DNA of 64,000 nt from Filobasidium wieringae. Its lineage: Eukaryota; Basidiomycota; Tremellomycetes; Filobasidiales; Filobasidiaceae. Location of the stretch: NCBI GenBank assembly GCA_001600055.1, contig BCIV01000001.1:1357774-1421773 (forward strand), given 5' to 3'. A model generated the notes under the pieces. The model was not told where the DNA came from and made no database searches. It saw nothing but the letters and a program-made list of their open reading frames with translations. Positions 1-11,498 of the stretch are shown in pieces. Position numbers and translations under genes: made by a program. How positions within the stretch are numbered: position 1 is the first letter of the stretch; each line of letters opens with the position of its first letter.

Positions 1-552
1 ACTTCTTGCCACATTCGACGCATTCGAACGGTCTTTCTTTGGTATGACTGCGCTCATGTCTTCGAAGGTGTTCTAATTTCTGAGAAAGAAAAGAAAACCG
101 ATTTGATCATCAGTTCCTGGTCCAGGCGATTCAGTCTATTAATGATCAATCAGTCCTACTAACTTGGAAGGTTGAGTCGCAGAACTATCGATATTGACAA
201 GACCCTGTCAGTCAACAAGCGAGAGGGGTTCCAGAAATTTGGGATGCCTGCTTACTCCACACTTATGCTTGTAGAGACCAGCGTTCACAGGTCCTTTGGC
301 TATCTTGGGCTGTAAGACACGATCGAGATATTCTATGAGCACTTTCCGCGAAGACAGATATCATCCGAAAAGATCGGCTCAACTGAGATCGAAACGTACC
401 GTTGATGACCTTTCTACTTCTTGATGTTCAGATTCTTCAGTCTTTATTATGACAGGTAGCACTGGGGTTTGTGCTCGCTCTAATTTAACCACTCTATCGT
501 CATCTGCATGATTGATGACGAGAGAGGGTTTCTCATCCTCCACTTCCGCCAT
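1..552 (-). CDS. C2H2 zinc-finger protein, 5' part only (3' end beyond window)
   Basis: Probably a DNA-binding transcription factor. Exons on the minus strand are 552-400, 309-256, 204-164 and 79 to the window edge; the phases close (51 codons, 18 codons, then 13 codons plus 2 nt). The start ATG at 552 opens an acidic N-terminus (MAEVEDEKPS). The last visible exon reads HLRRHERSHTKERPFEC followed by VECGKK, which is the end of one C2H2 finger, a canonical TKERPFEC linker, and the first Cys pair of the next. The finger before it (HKCG onward) is split by introns and looks degenerate. The rest of the gene lies to the left, so target and finger number cannot be judged. The family is secure; the identity is not. 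Confidence 0.75.
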
Positions 553-972
553 TATAGATTGGTATCGTCCACCCGCAAGGAAGTAAAAATCAAGTGTGTA
601 TGTTTATAGTCCAGCTGCCATTCTAGTATTGGGTATAAATGCAGGCTGGGTCTGCGAATGTCTACAGTAGTAGTACTGTTCAATGGCGAAATCGGGAGCT
701 GTCCATACTCAGATCTCTGGTTCGCTCAGTCAATGGCTGTCGCGTATTCAATCTTCGCGTTGTCGATCACCGACCGAAGCGGTCAAAGATGAATAGATCT
801 GAACATGTGATTCCGACGAGAAAATCGAGTAAACACGGGCGTTTCAACCTTTCTCGGGCGGGGATGACGACAGATCGACAGACAGACAGTTTAGGTCGAC
901 TCAATATTCCCATGAAGTGCTTGTTCGTATTGCTAATTATCTGATACATGGAGACGACAATCCTCTTTACAC
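553..972. other. Intergenic: upstream of zinc-finger gene, 3' of Elf1
   Basis: About 420 bp between the start of the zinc-finger gene and the stop of the Elf1 gene. It must hold the zinc-finger promoter and the Elf1 3' UTR. An open frame of about 100 codons on the plus strand here has no recognisable domain or splice support, and I treat it as chance. Confidence 0.5.
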
Positions 973-2047
973 TCAATAACCATTATCGTCTTCCCCCTCG
1001 GCATCTTCATCATCGTAATCGGCGTGAATGCCTGAAGCACGAGCTCCGCCTCTAGGCTCATCATCTTCCTCACTGTCGGATCGTGCACGTCTGTTCCTAT
1101 TTCGGTCAGGCGAGGCAGATCGCGATCGGCGAGCGGGGGTGGTCGTCTTTTTCTGCGGAGGGGGTCGTCTTGCGGTCTGCGCTGCCCGAGCTCTACACGT
1201 GTTACCAAAATACTTAGTGAATCCTACTGTTACTAGAATGAACCACGAATATAGCTTACTTCTCTTCCTCTCGTCTTACTTCTTCAGCTGCATCGATCCA
1301 CCTACAGGGCAAAGTAAGGCTCAGACGTCATGCATGACCATATGATCGTTCAAGCAGGGCCTTACTCGTAATACTAGAGAGCGATACGAAACCAGCATAA
1401 GCGAAATAGCAGATTGGATTTATAACGCAGCATGTAACATACCACATCGATGGGCTCCAGCTTTTGACCTGATCGACTTCCCGTGTCAATACTCATTTCT
1501 CAGACAAATCTAGATCCAGGTGGATACTGACCTGGCGAGCAGTCCATGTCCCAAGATGCATCACATGCTCTGCACAGGACATGCCATCGGTTGCTTGGTT
1601 TTGAGCTGTTCCATTCATAATAGAAACCGTTTCAAAAGGTGAGACAAGCAGAAGGTAGAGCTTATGAGCCTGCCGTTCGCTTTGATATCCGATCAATGTA
1701 GCTTGCGAATACTTACAAGGTCATACTAACGGCCTTGTCAGTCGCGCAGTACACGCAGTCGAATGTTGCCCCTGTGACAGATTGTTTAGCTGACCTTGAT
1801 ATTTGAGGACATCTGTTGCTCAATGGCTCACCTATTTTGCCGGGTCCTACAAGTCAGAACGCTTGCCATGTTAGTTCTGAACGTTCAATATGACGCCAAA
1901 GACGAAGGCAGGATGCTGGGCTGATCCAGACCTCTAACTAACCTTTCTTGGCCATCGGTTTCTGAAATTGCAGATAGTGGCTCAATCCCGGGCGCTTCGA
2001 TAGAGAACAGATTGGAGACTTACGCTTGAAGATTTTCGTTTTCCCAT
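973..2047 (-). CDS. ELF1: Transcription elongation factor Elf1 (ELOF1)
   Basis: Small zinc-ribbon factor that travels with RNA polymerase II through nucleosomes. Nine exons close in phase: 2047-2024, 1961-1943, 1846-1832, 1771-1717, 1605-1532, 1468-1443, 1373-1366, 1301-1280 and 1176-973, giving 148 residues. The N-terminus is the family hallmark MGKRKSS. The zinc ligands are the pairs CVYC and CRAC, and the core ends with DVYYEWIDAAEE. The tail (SDSEEDDE and DYDDEDAEGEDD) is acidic, as in fungal orthologues with extensions; animal ELOF1 stops soon after the core. Exon 7 is only 8 nt. The last exon has a choice of acceptors; I use the one after GCGCAG at 1177 because it gives the acidic tail, while an upstream acceptor would give a basic tail in another frame. 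Shares a 330-bp divergent promoter with the acyl-CoA-binding gene. Confidence 0.9.
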
Positions 2048-2377
2048 TTTGCAGTATTTGGTTTGTGAGATGAAACTCCTCCGGAGCTGATGTCAGATCA
2101 CGCAAATCTAAGGGATGGTACGAAATCATGAGCATGCAAGACGATCTGGCGGTCCAGGGGAGATGATGATGCTCAAGAGTCGGAGCCTGACATTATCCAT
2201 CTTCGGTGTTGGACGCGATATCTTTGCCCGCGATTGACCGGCTACTTTCAATTCAATCGTTCTAATACAACTTACTAATCTATCCGAAAATCAATTCCGG
2301 TCGTTGATCCTGTTGCTATCCGGTCAAGCATCAACCAGCTAGCTTCCGAGAAGGAGATCCTTTTATTTTCGGGCGAT
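2048..2377. promoter_or_regulatory. Divergent promoter, ELF1 / ACBP
   Basis: 330 bp between two start codons facing away from each other. No recognisable binding site beyond general AT-rich tracts; assigned by position only. Confidence 0.5.
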
Positions 2378-4394
2378 ATGTCGCAAAACCATGCGAGAGA
2401 ACGGTATGTTAGCCCTTTTCTAAGAGGGTTATTTTGCGAAGCCTGATGTGATTTGAATTTGGGATGCTTGCAGGTCGACTAGGCAGTTTCATCGAGCTGT
2501 CGATATCGTTCAGAGGTACCTGGTTTATATTGATCTACAGCGAACTACAGGCTCATTTCTGTGACAACCAGTCTTCCTAAAACAGGGCGTATCCAATCTT
2601 CATATACCGACAAGCTAGTCATATATGGGTGAGCTTGCATCCTTTATCAAGCCATTGACCATCAGGATGAGTGGCTCACAAACAAAAATACAGATTATTC
2701 AAGCAAGCAACTGAAGGGGATAGACCTAATATGAGACCGAGTATGTTTGACGTTCTCGGTCGAGCGAAGTGGTAAGAGTCGACAATCGCCATCCGGGGTA
2801 GTCTAGTCTATATTCATCAGGAGATCGCTTAATTATCCCTTTTCTAGGGATGCATGGGACAAGCAAAAAGGAACGTCAAAGCAGCAAGCAATGGTGATCT
2901 CGGTTCTTGATTAAGGCTCCTCGCTATCTAGGCTGACGTTATGCTGGTTGTAAAGGCAAATTACGTCCAGGTTCTTCAACGGGTAAGAAGGCTCGGCACT
3001 AGCGGAGTTCTCTTGAGCTGAAAATACCCTGTATACAGCTGCTTGAGAAGTACCCGGATGTTCTGGATACACAGAAATATATCGACGAGCTTGACTCATT
3101 CAGTCGCGAAGGACCTGGAGCTCATCCCAAACGGGTACGGCGGAGCTGTGAGTGCCAATACAAAGGGCGACTCTTGAAATTCAACTAAGACACTTTGAGA
3201 GCAGCTAGCGCAAGTTCATCCTCCAATGATTCTTTCATGTCTTCTAGGCAGTCTGCGGGTGTTGTTCATCAACCAGATAACAACCCTCAAGTGCCACCAG
3301 TTCCGCAATTATCAACAACCGAACCTTTCCTCGCTGTTTGTCCTGCCAAGCCTGAGGTTGGCGGCTCATCTACGACTGTTCCGACGGGAGTTCACAATCC
3401 TTTACAGTATAATCCCTTACAGAACGCTCCTCCAACGTATTTGAACAACGTCGTGCCTAGGAGTCGCCATCGAAGCGGTAGCGATTCCAGCATCTCCCTT
3501 GGAGGAGATGCTCAGACGCATCGACCTTCAAGACCTCCTTCAAATCCAAATCCGAGGAGAGGCCCCACAGCTGATCCGGCACTAGATTTCTGGGGAGAAC
3601 GTATGCCCCAACACCTACATCATCGAGGCAATTCTCGAAGTAGTACTCAGCGTCCAGGACCCGGCTCACAACCCTGGCCTGCCCCATACTTTGAACCTCA
3701 GGTGGAGCTTTACAACCAGAACAATCTCCCGTATCAGCACCCCTTTGCTCACCTTCACACTATGAGAGCTTCTACTCCGCAAAACCCTCTACGACCCGCT
3801 TTCTCGCCTACTCCTATGGATCACTGGCGCTCCCCGCAAACGTTCACTCCATTCGGTGTCAAACAGGCGGTGTCGCAAGCACCTCAGCAGTATCTTGCTC
3901 AGCCCCAATGGAATGCCCAGTCTGGTATCATACCTGCTTCGCAAAGTGTTCAACCGCAAACGAGTGGTACAGCGGACGTGCCTCTGGTCCTGGAAAGGAT
4001 ACAGACGTCTCTGACAGCTCTACATGAGCGGATCTCTTCGATTGAACACACACAATCGCTGGTGCTGAGACAACCTGCTGATCCATGGACGGTTCTACTA
4101 AGAATGTTTACCGGTGGAAACCCACCTACACTGCAACGCAATAGATGGGACGTACGGACTGAACGGGCCGGGCTTGTCTCGCGAGTCATGTGGAGGCTGA
4201 TAGGGACTGTACGGCGGACCATGATTGATGCAAGCTTTGTGCTTGTGTTGATGAGTCTTGTCGTCGCGATCATGGCGGGAATCAAAGGGAAAGGCCGAGG
4301 GGGAAGACGAGCTTTGCTGCAGTTCTGGTTTACTGTCATGACCAGGTGCAAAGCTGCAGGTAGATCGTTGAAGGGAGATATAGCTATGGCTTAG
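2378..4394 (+). CDS. Membrane-anchored acyl-CoA-binding protein (Atg37/ACBD5-like)
   Basis: Binds long-chain acyl-CoA through an N-terminal ACBP fold and is predicted to be tail-anchored. Exons are 2378-2403, 2474-2515, 2572-2628, 2694-2771, 2848-2893, 2956-2982, 3039-3147 and about 3205-4394; phases close to give about 524 residues. The ACBP core shows VDIVQ, LPKTGRIQSSYTDKL, YGLFKQATEGD and VLGRAKWDAWDKQKG. Then come about 250 residues rich in Pro, Ser and Gln, a short coiled coil (LERIQTSLTALHERISSIEH), and a hydrophobic segment (FVLVLMSLVVAIMAGI) followed by a basic tail. ACBP, long linker, coiled coil and C-terminal membrane span is the layout of human ACBD5 and yeast Atg37, which sit on peroxisomes and act in pexophagy and lipid contacts. 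Peroxisomal placement is inference. The last acceptor may be 3 nt upstream (3202). Confidence 0.85.
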
Positions 4395-4667
4395 TTCACA
4401 AGGGTAGATGATAGGAGGTGAAGAAGCTCTTGTATGATAGGATACCCCCTTGTAATTGCCGACCAGGCATATGACCGCATAGGTCTGAGTTGTATGACTG
4501 TATCGGCACCAATACAACATGCGATAATGGTATATGTCGTTTCGTTCCGTTTTGGACCGCTCTAATATGTCAGATTTCGGTACTCCCTATGGCATTCACC
4601 CAACAAACAGTCAGTTCAGGGCTAAAAGAGAAGCATTCATTCCTTTCGCACCTATCTCTTCGCTCGT

Positions 4668-4781
4668 TCAGTCTATTGCCCGCTTAGCGTTCGCTTCAAC
4701 GAAGTGGTAGACTACAATGAGAGCCATCGCAGCGATTCCCAGCCCATTTGCCAAGTTCTTTAACGTCGTATCGGAAATCAT
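4668..4781 (-). CDS. OST4: Oligosaccharyltransferase subunit OST4 (37 aa)
   Basis: One of the smallest conserved eukaryotic proteins: a single membrane span that stabilises the Stt3-Ost3/6 module of oligosaccharyltransferase in the ER. The single coding exon encodes 37 residues beginning MISDTTLKNLANGLGIAAM, then a hydrophobic stretch ending in LIVVYHFVEANAKR. Yeast Ost4 likewise begins MISD and has an LIVxYH motif at the same place. The start ATG follows a splice-acceptor-like TTACAGGA, so a 5' UTR intron is likely. Too short for usual ORF cut-offs and easily missed by automated annotation. Convergent with the ACBP gene and divergent from TAF6. Confidence 0.88.
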   Translation of the reverse strand: MISDTTLKNLANGLGIAAMALIVVYHFVEANAKRAID

Positions 4782-5221
4782 TCCTGTAATCAAGACGAAC
4801 GATCCTCATGCTCAGCTCGCTTCGAAACCCCTCAATAGAAAATATACACACTGCTATGCACAGTGAAAGGCAGTAACAGACAGGGATTGATGGGCTGAAC
4901 TAGAAGAGAGCCTTAATAGATATCTTGACGTTACGAAAGGGGTATCGAGTGAGCGGGTGGATTGATCGTTGAGATGCAGGCTGGTAACGATATCCGGAGC
5001 GAGCAAGCCTCGGCGGCCGCGAGTACAGGACGATTGAGCTTCAGCTTTCCAAAGATCTAGGTGATACGCAATAACGGTACTGATAGCGATTTCCTGGTGC
5101 ATACCATAGATCAAGTAATCACATATCGAGAAAGCTCACACTGCTTGTGAATTAGCCTACCGCACGACTCAAGGAAGTCACCGGTCGACCAAAACTCGCT
5201 TCCCACCGGAGTCACCTAAAT
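4782..5221. promoter_or_regulatory. Divergent promoter, OST4 / TAF6
   Basis: 440 bp between the OST4 start on the minus strand and the TAF6 start on the plus strand. It also probably holds an OST4 5' UTR intron ending just before 4783. An 86-codon minus-strand frame here has no support. Confidence 0.45.
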
Positions 5222-7160
5222 ATGGCAGGTCGATACCAACCAGCAGTAGGAATCTTTCCGACGACGTCCGTCAAGGTCAGTATATCCACGTTTATCTGCA
5301 ACGATTGGTAGTTCCAACTGAGGGGTCGATGACTGAAATCCACAGGATGTAGCGGACTCCTTAGCTATCGACAGAATATCGGAAGAGACCTGCCAGGCTA
5401 TCGCCGGTGATGTCGAATATAGATTGAACCTGACTATTCAAGAAGCACAAAAGTTCATGCGACATGCTAAGCGAACGACCATGTTGCCTGAGGATATCGA
5501 TTACGCTCTTCAAGCACTAAACGTTCAGGTAAAGTTTACAATCCGTCTAAGGCACCTACACAAGCTTATGCCATTCCGTTTTATAGCCCGTATTACATCC
5601 CCCCAAACCTCTATACAAGCCAATCTTCCAACCAGTGTTTCCGCCTGAGACGCCTCTTACGCCTGCCAATCCTCAACTTTACTATTTAAAGGACGAAGAG
5701 ATCGATCTGGCAACCTTCTTGAAGAATGCTCACACTACGCCAGCAAAAGCGACAATTGGCAGTGAAGCTGGAGTCAGATGGAGAGCTCACTGGTTAGCTA
5801 TCGAGGGGATACAGCCACTCATCAAGGAGAATCCAGTAACGCAGCTGAGTAGGCATCGATTCTTGCTCTCTATCGATAAAGTTAGAGCCAACAGTCTCGA
5901 CGCTGCTTGTTCTTGCAACAGATGTACCAAGCATCGCTGCTCACAACATGACCAAAACAACCAATGCTCGAAACAGCATGGCTACCGGCGCAGAAACACT
6001 TGCAAAATCTCATCTATCGCAAGAATTCCAGCTTCTATTCCGGAGACTGACTGAGGGGCTAGTGCCTGACCCCGCTCTCGCACCCGTCTCGAACGCTCCT
6101 CCATCAACTCCCGTTTCAGAAGCTCCACCAGCTTCTGCTGGACCTAACAGAGCTACGCCCACCACGACGCAAAACCAAGCTGTACTCTCGGATTCCGAAA
6201 GAATACGGAATGCCTCCCTTGCGACTCTTTCTCTCGATCCATCGTTATCTGAATTGGTCCCATATCTTATCAGATGGTTAAGCGAGAACATAACAAGTTC
6301 TGTTCTTCCAGGCAAAGAAGGGAGATCGGTCGTGGAACTCGGTTACTTGGTTGATGCATTAGTTGCTCTTGTCAAGAACCCAGCTTTATTCGTGGAACCA
6401 TATGTGAGTGCCAGTCTTTCCGAGCTCGTCTCGAAGTGAGCTAACACCGGATAATTAGCTTCATCAATTACTCCCTCCTATCCTTTCAATCTTACTCTCA
6501 ATCCCCCTGGGCAGAAACAACGTGAACGCCAGAGAGAAGCTGTCTGCAAAATCGGTTCGCTCGAAGGCTGCGGATCTCTTAGGATCGTTGATCAGATCCT
6601 TCGCCGCTGACTATGAGACGTTGATGCCTCGTAAGTATGATATGCCCCAGACCAACGATGCTGCCAGGTCTGACCCGTCTGTACAGGTGTTGCTGGAACC
6701 TTGGCAAGAGCTCTGACATCTCCTGCTAGCATAAAAGCTCCTATACCGACCGGGTTACTTGGAAAGCAAGACATGATCTCCGCTGCGGGTCGATATGAGG
6801 GAGCTCTTCTGGGTTTGAGCGCTATAGGAAAGCAAACTGTGATACACACCCTGCTCGGTAATGGGGCCGAGAGATTACGAACGCTAGGAACGGAGGTCGA
6901 GAAGCTATCGCCACCAGAACGTGAAGGTGTAATCGAGACCGCTCTAGTGAGTGTTCATGATAGAGAGATCACTAGTCTGTAGCTGATTGCGCTTGCTATA
7001 TTAGTCTGCATTGAGAACGATTGTAGATGCGAAGGAACGAGATGCCATTGCTGTAGATACAGATGAGCAAGCACTGCAAAGCTCGATAGGCGCAATATTT
7101 GCTCGTGCGGTTGGCGATGATGCACAGCTCGCCGATGCAATCTCGCGCAACTTGAATTGA
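5222..7160 (+). CDS. TAF6: TFIID/SAGA subunit TAF6
   Basis: Histone-fold subunit that pairs with TAF9 in TFIID and, in fungi, SAGA. Seven exons close in phase: 5222-5275, 5346-5528, 5587-5848, 5922-6403, 6459-6630, 6687-6946 and 7005-7160, for 522 residues. The H4-like histone fold occupies roughly residues 10-80 (FPTTSVKDVADSLAIDRI, ETCQAIAGDVEYRLN, IQEAQKFMRHAKRT, LPEDIDYALQALNVQ). The linker PLYKPIFQPVF follows. The C-terminal TAF6 HEAT-repeat domain shows HLSQEFQLLFRRLTE, LVPYLIRW, YLVDALVALVKNPALFVEPY and HQLLPPILSILLS. A Pro/Ala/Thr-rich insertion (about residues 210-245) separates HEAT elements. Convergent with the WASP gene, only 104 bp between stops. Confidence 0.95.
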
Positions 7161-7264
7161 GACAGACAGAATAGCAAGCAAATCGATGTTTGCCTAACGA
7201 ACCTGTACAATTGTATCCTATCGAATGTGGGCTAGAATGTTTACGTAACACATCATTAATTCAA

Positions 7265-9204
7265 TCAATCCCATTCGTCATCACTCTCCTCTTCATCACT
7301 TTCTCCCATATCTCCCTTCCTCTGAGCAAGTGCAGCCGCCAGAGAGGAGGCAAGATCTGGACCTGTTCAAGCAGCCGGCTTAGCAACAGCGCGACTATAA
7401 TCATAACGCAAACTCTTACCATCATCTGCAGCCATAGCCGCTCCTGCTGCTCCCCCAACAGCAGCCCCGCCCAAAGCTGCTGCTCCAGCCCCACCCATAC
7501 GGCCGGAACTTGGAGGTGGTCTCGGCGGATCATCCGGCCCTCCAGTCTGGCAGTCCAAAAAAAGTCGTTATGAGCACCATGGTATCAAGCTTGATGACTC
7601 GACTGTTATGCTTACCTTTCGTAACACGTGGACACCCTTCCCTTGAATAGCAGCGAGCAACGCTGAACGTGGCTCTCCACCTCCAGAAGGCAATGCTGAA
7701 GGTGGAGGTGCAGAAGGACCTCTTCCTGCTGGAGGAGGTGGAGGCGGAGGAGCAGATGAGCCCATACCAGGTGGAGGAGGTGGAGGTGGAGGTGCCATAG
7801 GTGCTCGAGATGTAGGTGGCAATGGAGGTGGGATAGGGACCGAGCTCCTGTTTGGTGGAAGAGGAGGAGCAGGTGGAGGTGGTGGCATGGACATTCTTGA
7901 AGGTGGTGCTCTGCCAGGTAGACTGGGTGCCGTGGGCGGTGGAGGTGGAGGAGGTGCGAAATCCGCGGCTTCTTGACGACCAGCACTTCGAGAAGCAGGC
8001 GGAGGAGGTGGGGCTTTTCGTTTGGTAGTAGGAGCTTGTGCAGCAGGGGCCTTCTTTGTTGTAACCTATAGCAAGCATATAGACAAACATCGGGCATCCA
8101 TACAATCGTGCCGTATACAGTCTGATTCCTTACCTGGTCGATTCCACCTTGTTGAGCCACGAAATCACGAATGAAAGCTTCATTCTCTTGAATCTGCTGA
8201 GCGCTATATATCGAAAACGGATTAGCTTGTGCTGCAAGTGATCGTGTTTGTTCATACCAACCTGACACCTTGAGACCCAAGCTGATCAAGCAGATTCTGC
8301 CAACTTGGATCGACTCCCACCGAAGTGAAACCTTTCTCGTTATCGTATCCCATATGAGCTACATGCTGGAAAGATTCGCTTTTCTGTGATCCCATAGGCC
8401 ATCATATCAGCTAGGGTCCTCAGAAGTACTATAGGAAGAACGTCGCCTTACTGGTGCGGAGATGGCAGATTTATCGATCTTGAACATGTTCCTAATTCCA
8501 CTGCGTTTCTTCTTCTCTGGCGACTTGGCGGCTGCTGCTTTCTCAGCTGGCCTTGCTGCGGCTGTAAAATCATTAATGTTAGGATATGAGCATAATGGCA
8601 GAGGTGAAATCAACTAACCTTTGAGATATTTCCCTCGCTTGCTGACCTTCTTGTAAAAGTCGTTTGCTTCCACTTCTGAGGAGAAGACGAAAGCGATTTG
8701 GGAATCCTGAGAAGGTAGCTGTTGGTGAGCAAAAGGTCCAATAGACATCCGATAAGATCGATGCTCACATCGCCGAAGAATGAATGGAAGAACCCTCTGT
8801 CTTGGTTGTATTCGATCTCAAGGGGGAGCTCATGTTCCCAAATAACTCCCCTAGTGCTCTGTTCAAATACAGTACTCCAGGTCAGGATTGCAGAAGTAAA
8901 GATAGAGACCAGGTAAAGTCGTACGATCAGATCAACCACCCTAAACCAAAGTCCGCCTTTGACCTTATCCTGAGTAAATGTCAAAGCTCCTTGTATGCCA
9001 GTATATCCCCAACTAACAGATGAGAGTACTGCTTGAGCAGTCGATAGGAAAGATGGCTCCACTGTGCAGAGCGACTTACGAAGACTCTCCCTGAGCGGCC
9101 TGATAGACTCTTGCAACGGTCGCATCGATGATCTTGTTGTTCCCGCTTAGACACTTTTTGACCCTACTCTTGTCCTCCGTCGATAGAGTGCCTGTTGGTG
9201 CCAT
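7265..9204 (-). CDS. WSP1: WASP family actin nucleation-promoting factor (Las17/Wsp1)
   Basis: Activates the Arp2/3 complex for branched actin at endocytic sites. Ten exons close in phase (9204-9080, 9012-8925, 8858-8769, 8706-8619, 8561-8452, 8383-8262, 8203-8134, 8065-7616, 7546-7420, 7362-7265), 455 residues. Domains in order: WH1 (WGYTGIQGALTF, KGGLWFRVVDL, RGVIWEHELPLEIEYNQDR, FFHSFFGD), a basic segment with KKKRSG, a CRIB/GBD (FQHVAHMGYDNEKGF), a long polyproline region, a WH2 actin-binding motif (RSALLAAIQGKGVHVLRK), and an acidic CA tail ending DEEESDDEWD with the conserved terminal Trp. Budding-yeast Las17 lacks the CRIB, while this protein and animal WASP have it, so Cdc42/Rac control is likely. 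Exon 6 uses a GTTGGT donor, chosen because it is the one that keeps frame. Confidence 0.95.
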
Positions 9205-9475
9205 CTTATCGTTGCAGATACCAACGTTTGATATATGTGCACGGTATAGAGAATAGTCTAATCGATGCGAGATAGATGTTGGTTGAATCGAAAGAAGACT
9301 GAGTGATAGGTGAGATATACGTCACCTCGGACCTGGGCGCGCCGCGGGGAAAACCCTGAATCCGTCGGGATAATAGCCGTCAGTCTGATGAGGTAATATA
9401 GGGAACGACTTGGGTATATAATGATCATGGCTAATCTATTAGGGTCTAAATAATTGCATTACTCTACTTTAAAGC

Positions 9476-11498
9476 TCAGAAGAAGGAACTCATGCCCACT
9501 CCAGCTGCGATAACAAGAATGCCAGCGAGAGCAGGCATTCCCGCTGCTGCCATCGCTCCACCCTTGTCACCGCTCGTAGTAGCCGCGGTGGTACTCGAAC
9601 AAATCGCGTTGTCGCCATTGTAGGAAGCAGGGACGAAGACCTGAGGAGCTCCGTTGTTCATGGTGATATCCAACGAACCGCCACTTCCGGTATTGACGGT
9701 CTGACAGGAGACGACCTCTAGCATCTGAGTGTTCGCGTCCAATCCAGTGTTCGACCAGGACATCTGGTTCGATCCAGAGCTCGCGCCCCGGTTGCTCAGA
9801 ACGGCGAACATGGGGGACTTGGAGATCCCGATCTCGTTAGCCGAGTTGGTCTGAACAGTCGCTTTGGTGGTGAAGAAACTGGAAGAATGGTTGCCCGCGG
9901 CCGAACGAGCGGCGTTGAGCTTGGTAAAGTGCTTGTAAAGATCGGTATCGGTCTTGTAAGCAGACGGCCACATGGCCTCTCGGTTCAAATAGTCTTCCTT
10001 TCCACCAATGAATCCCTAGGAATTGCAGTGACACGGGATCAGTAATCTGTCAAGAAGGAACCAAAGTGGCTCAACAAGAGCGCTCACCTGCTCCTGACCG
10101 TAGTAAAGATAGGGGATACCATCCGTAACGAACGGGAAAGTGGCGGCGTTCTTGATCAACTGTGAAAGCAAGACAAGCATGAGCTCCCATTCGGACGTCG
10201 TATTCTACTAGACTCGACGACCTACAGAAGCATCCGTGTTGGTCGACTCGAACCTCGGGTTGTCGTGGTTACTGAAAAATCGATCCGATCACATAAGCAA
10301 TCGTCTCCCTAACTTGAATGCGGACCACCACAACTCACTCCAAAAAGTTTCCGAGCAAAGTGGAATCCTTGAAAGTGCTGGATACAGTACTGATCATGTT
10401 ACTCAGGGCGGTCATATTACCAGAGGTAGAGTTGAAAGCAGTACTATCCCCCATAAGAACCATATCAGTTCGGTCAGATCCCATGAATCTGAACGCAGCA
10501 AGACTCACGTCAACGGGTAATAAATCGGGTAGTTGAAAACACTATCCATCACATCCGCCTGATACCCTGAGACATACGTCGCGTCTCCGTCCAAAACCTC
10601 GCCTACCGCAAATACACCCGCGGCATCGACGAAACCTGTCCAGAACGTTTTAGGAACGTGCTTGACGGTATCAATACGGATGGCTTCGAATCCGTAGGTC
10701 GAGATGAGGTTTGTTATCCAGGAATTGAAGGTGCTGATAACGTAGGGGTTTTCAGTGTCCAGATCTTGAAGGGTGACGGTAGTGTCTCCGAGGGAACAGT
10801 CTTCGACGTTGGTCTGGTTGTTGTAATCTGTAAAGATAACGTGGTTTAGCTTCTTCTCGTCTACTCGATATCGGCAGTCGGTAACTAACCATCTACCCAA
10901 CAGAAAGGACGATGAAACGAGCTAGTGGCGTTGAAAGGTCCATAGGTCTCATTCGGTGTAAAGTCCCCCGAACTGGTAGCGGCCACATGATTGACAACGA
11001 CATCCACCATGATTCCCATTCCCTTGGTCTTAGCGGAAGAGACAAGATCCTTCAGGTCCTGCTCAGATCCGAAGTGCGAATTGAGCTGTTCGATATCCGA
11101 AGTCCAGTACCCGTGGTAAGATTCTCCAAGGGAAGTATTTCCTCCGATATTCGCAACGATGGGGGAGATCCAAACGGTATCGAAACCCATGCCCTGGATA
11201 TAATCTAATTTGTTTGAAAGACCTTTCCAGGTTCCTCCGCAGTAGCTCTTGGCATTCACGTCACATGCCGTGGTAGTGGATCCATCGTCCGTTGCGAACC
11301 TGTCAGTTATGACCTGAATGTCAACAAAGATAGAGAGCGTTCGATAGTTCAGCCTCAAGGCACACGCACGGAGTACGGGCAGGACCAAAAGCTCACCTGG
11401 TAAACAGACTTGGATCGCATCTCATCTGAACTCCAAGCGTTGACCGCGCCTGCCAGTCCCAAGGCGAAAGGGACGAAAGTGTTGATAGCGTTCAACAT
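9476..11498 (-). CDS. GPI-anchored GH13 alpha-amylase-like enzyme
   Basis: Secreted glycoside hydrolase family 13 enzyme acting on alpha-1,4-glucan. Seven exons close in phase (11498-11397, 11313-10890, 10827-10509, 10443-10339, 10271-10226, 10159-10088, 10015-9476), 535 residues. It starts with a signal peptide (NTFVPFALGLAGAVNAW). The catalytic motifs are intact: nucleophile Asp in FEAIRIDTVKHV, acid/base Glu in AVGEVLDGD, and the third Asp in FLDNHDNPRF. The conserved VDVVVNHV block is present. The C-terminus has a Ser/Thr stretch (SSTTAATTSGDKGG) and a hydrophobic tail (ALAGILVIAAGVGMSSFF), the pattern of a GPI-anchor signal. GPI-anchored family members in aspergilli include glucanotransferases that act in cell-wall alpha-glucan, so wall remodelling is as plausible as starch use. 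Confidence 0.93.

Noticed and set aside
973..1208. Alternative reading of the last ELF1 exon giving a basic Arg/Pro-rich tail
   Set aside because: Phase could also fit with an earlier acceptor, but the frame chosen gives an acidic DSEEDDE tail and a stop at 973, more like other fungal Elf1 proteins.
7568..8105. 191-codon Ser/Thr-rich frame overlapping the WASP polyproline exon
   Set aside because: A shadow of the proline-codon repeat in another frame; the real frame carries WH2 and acidic motifs.
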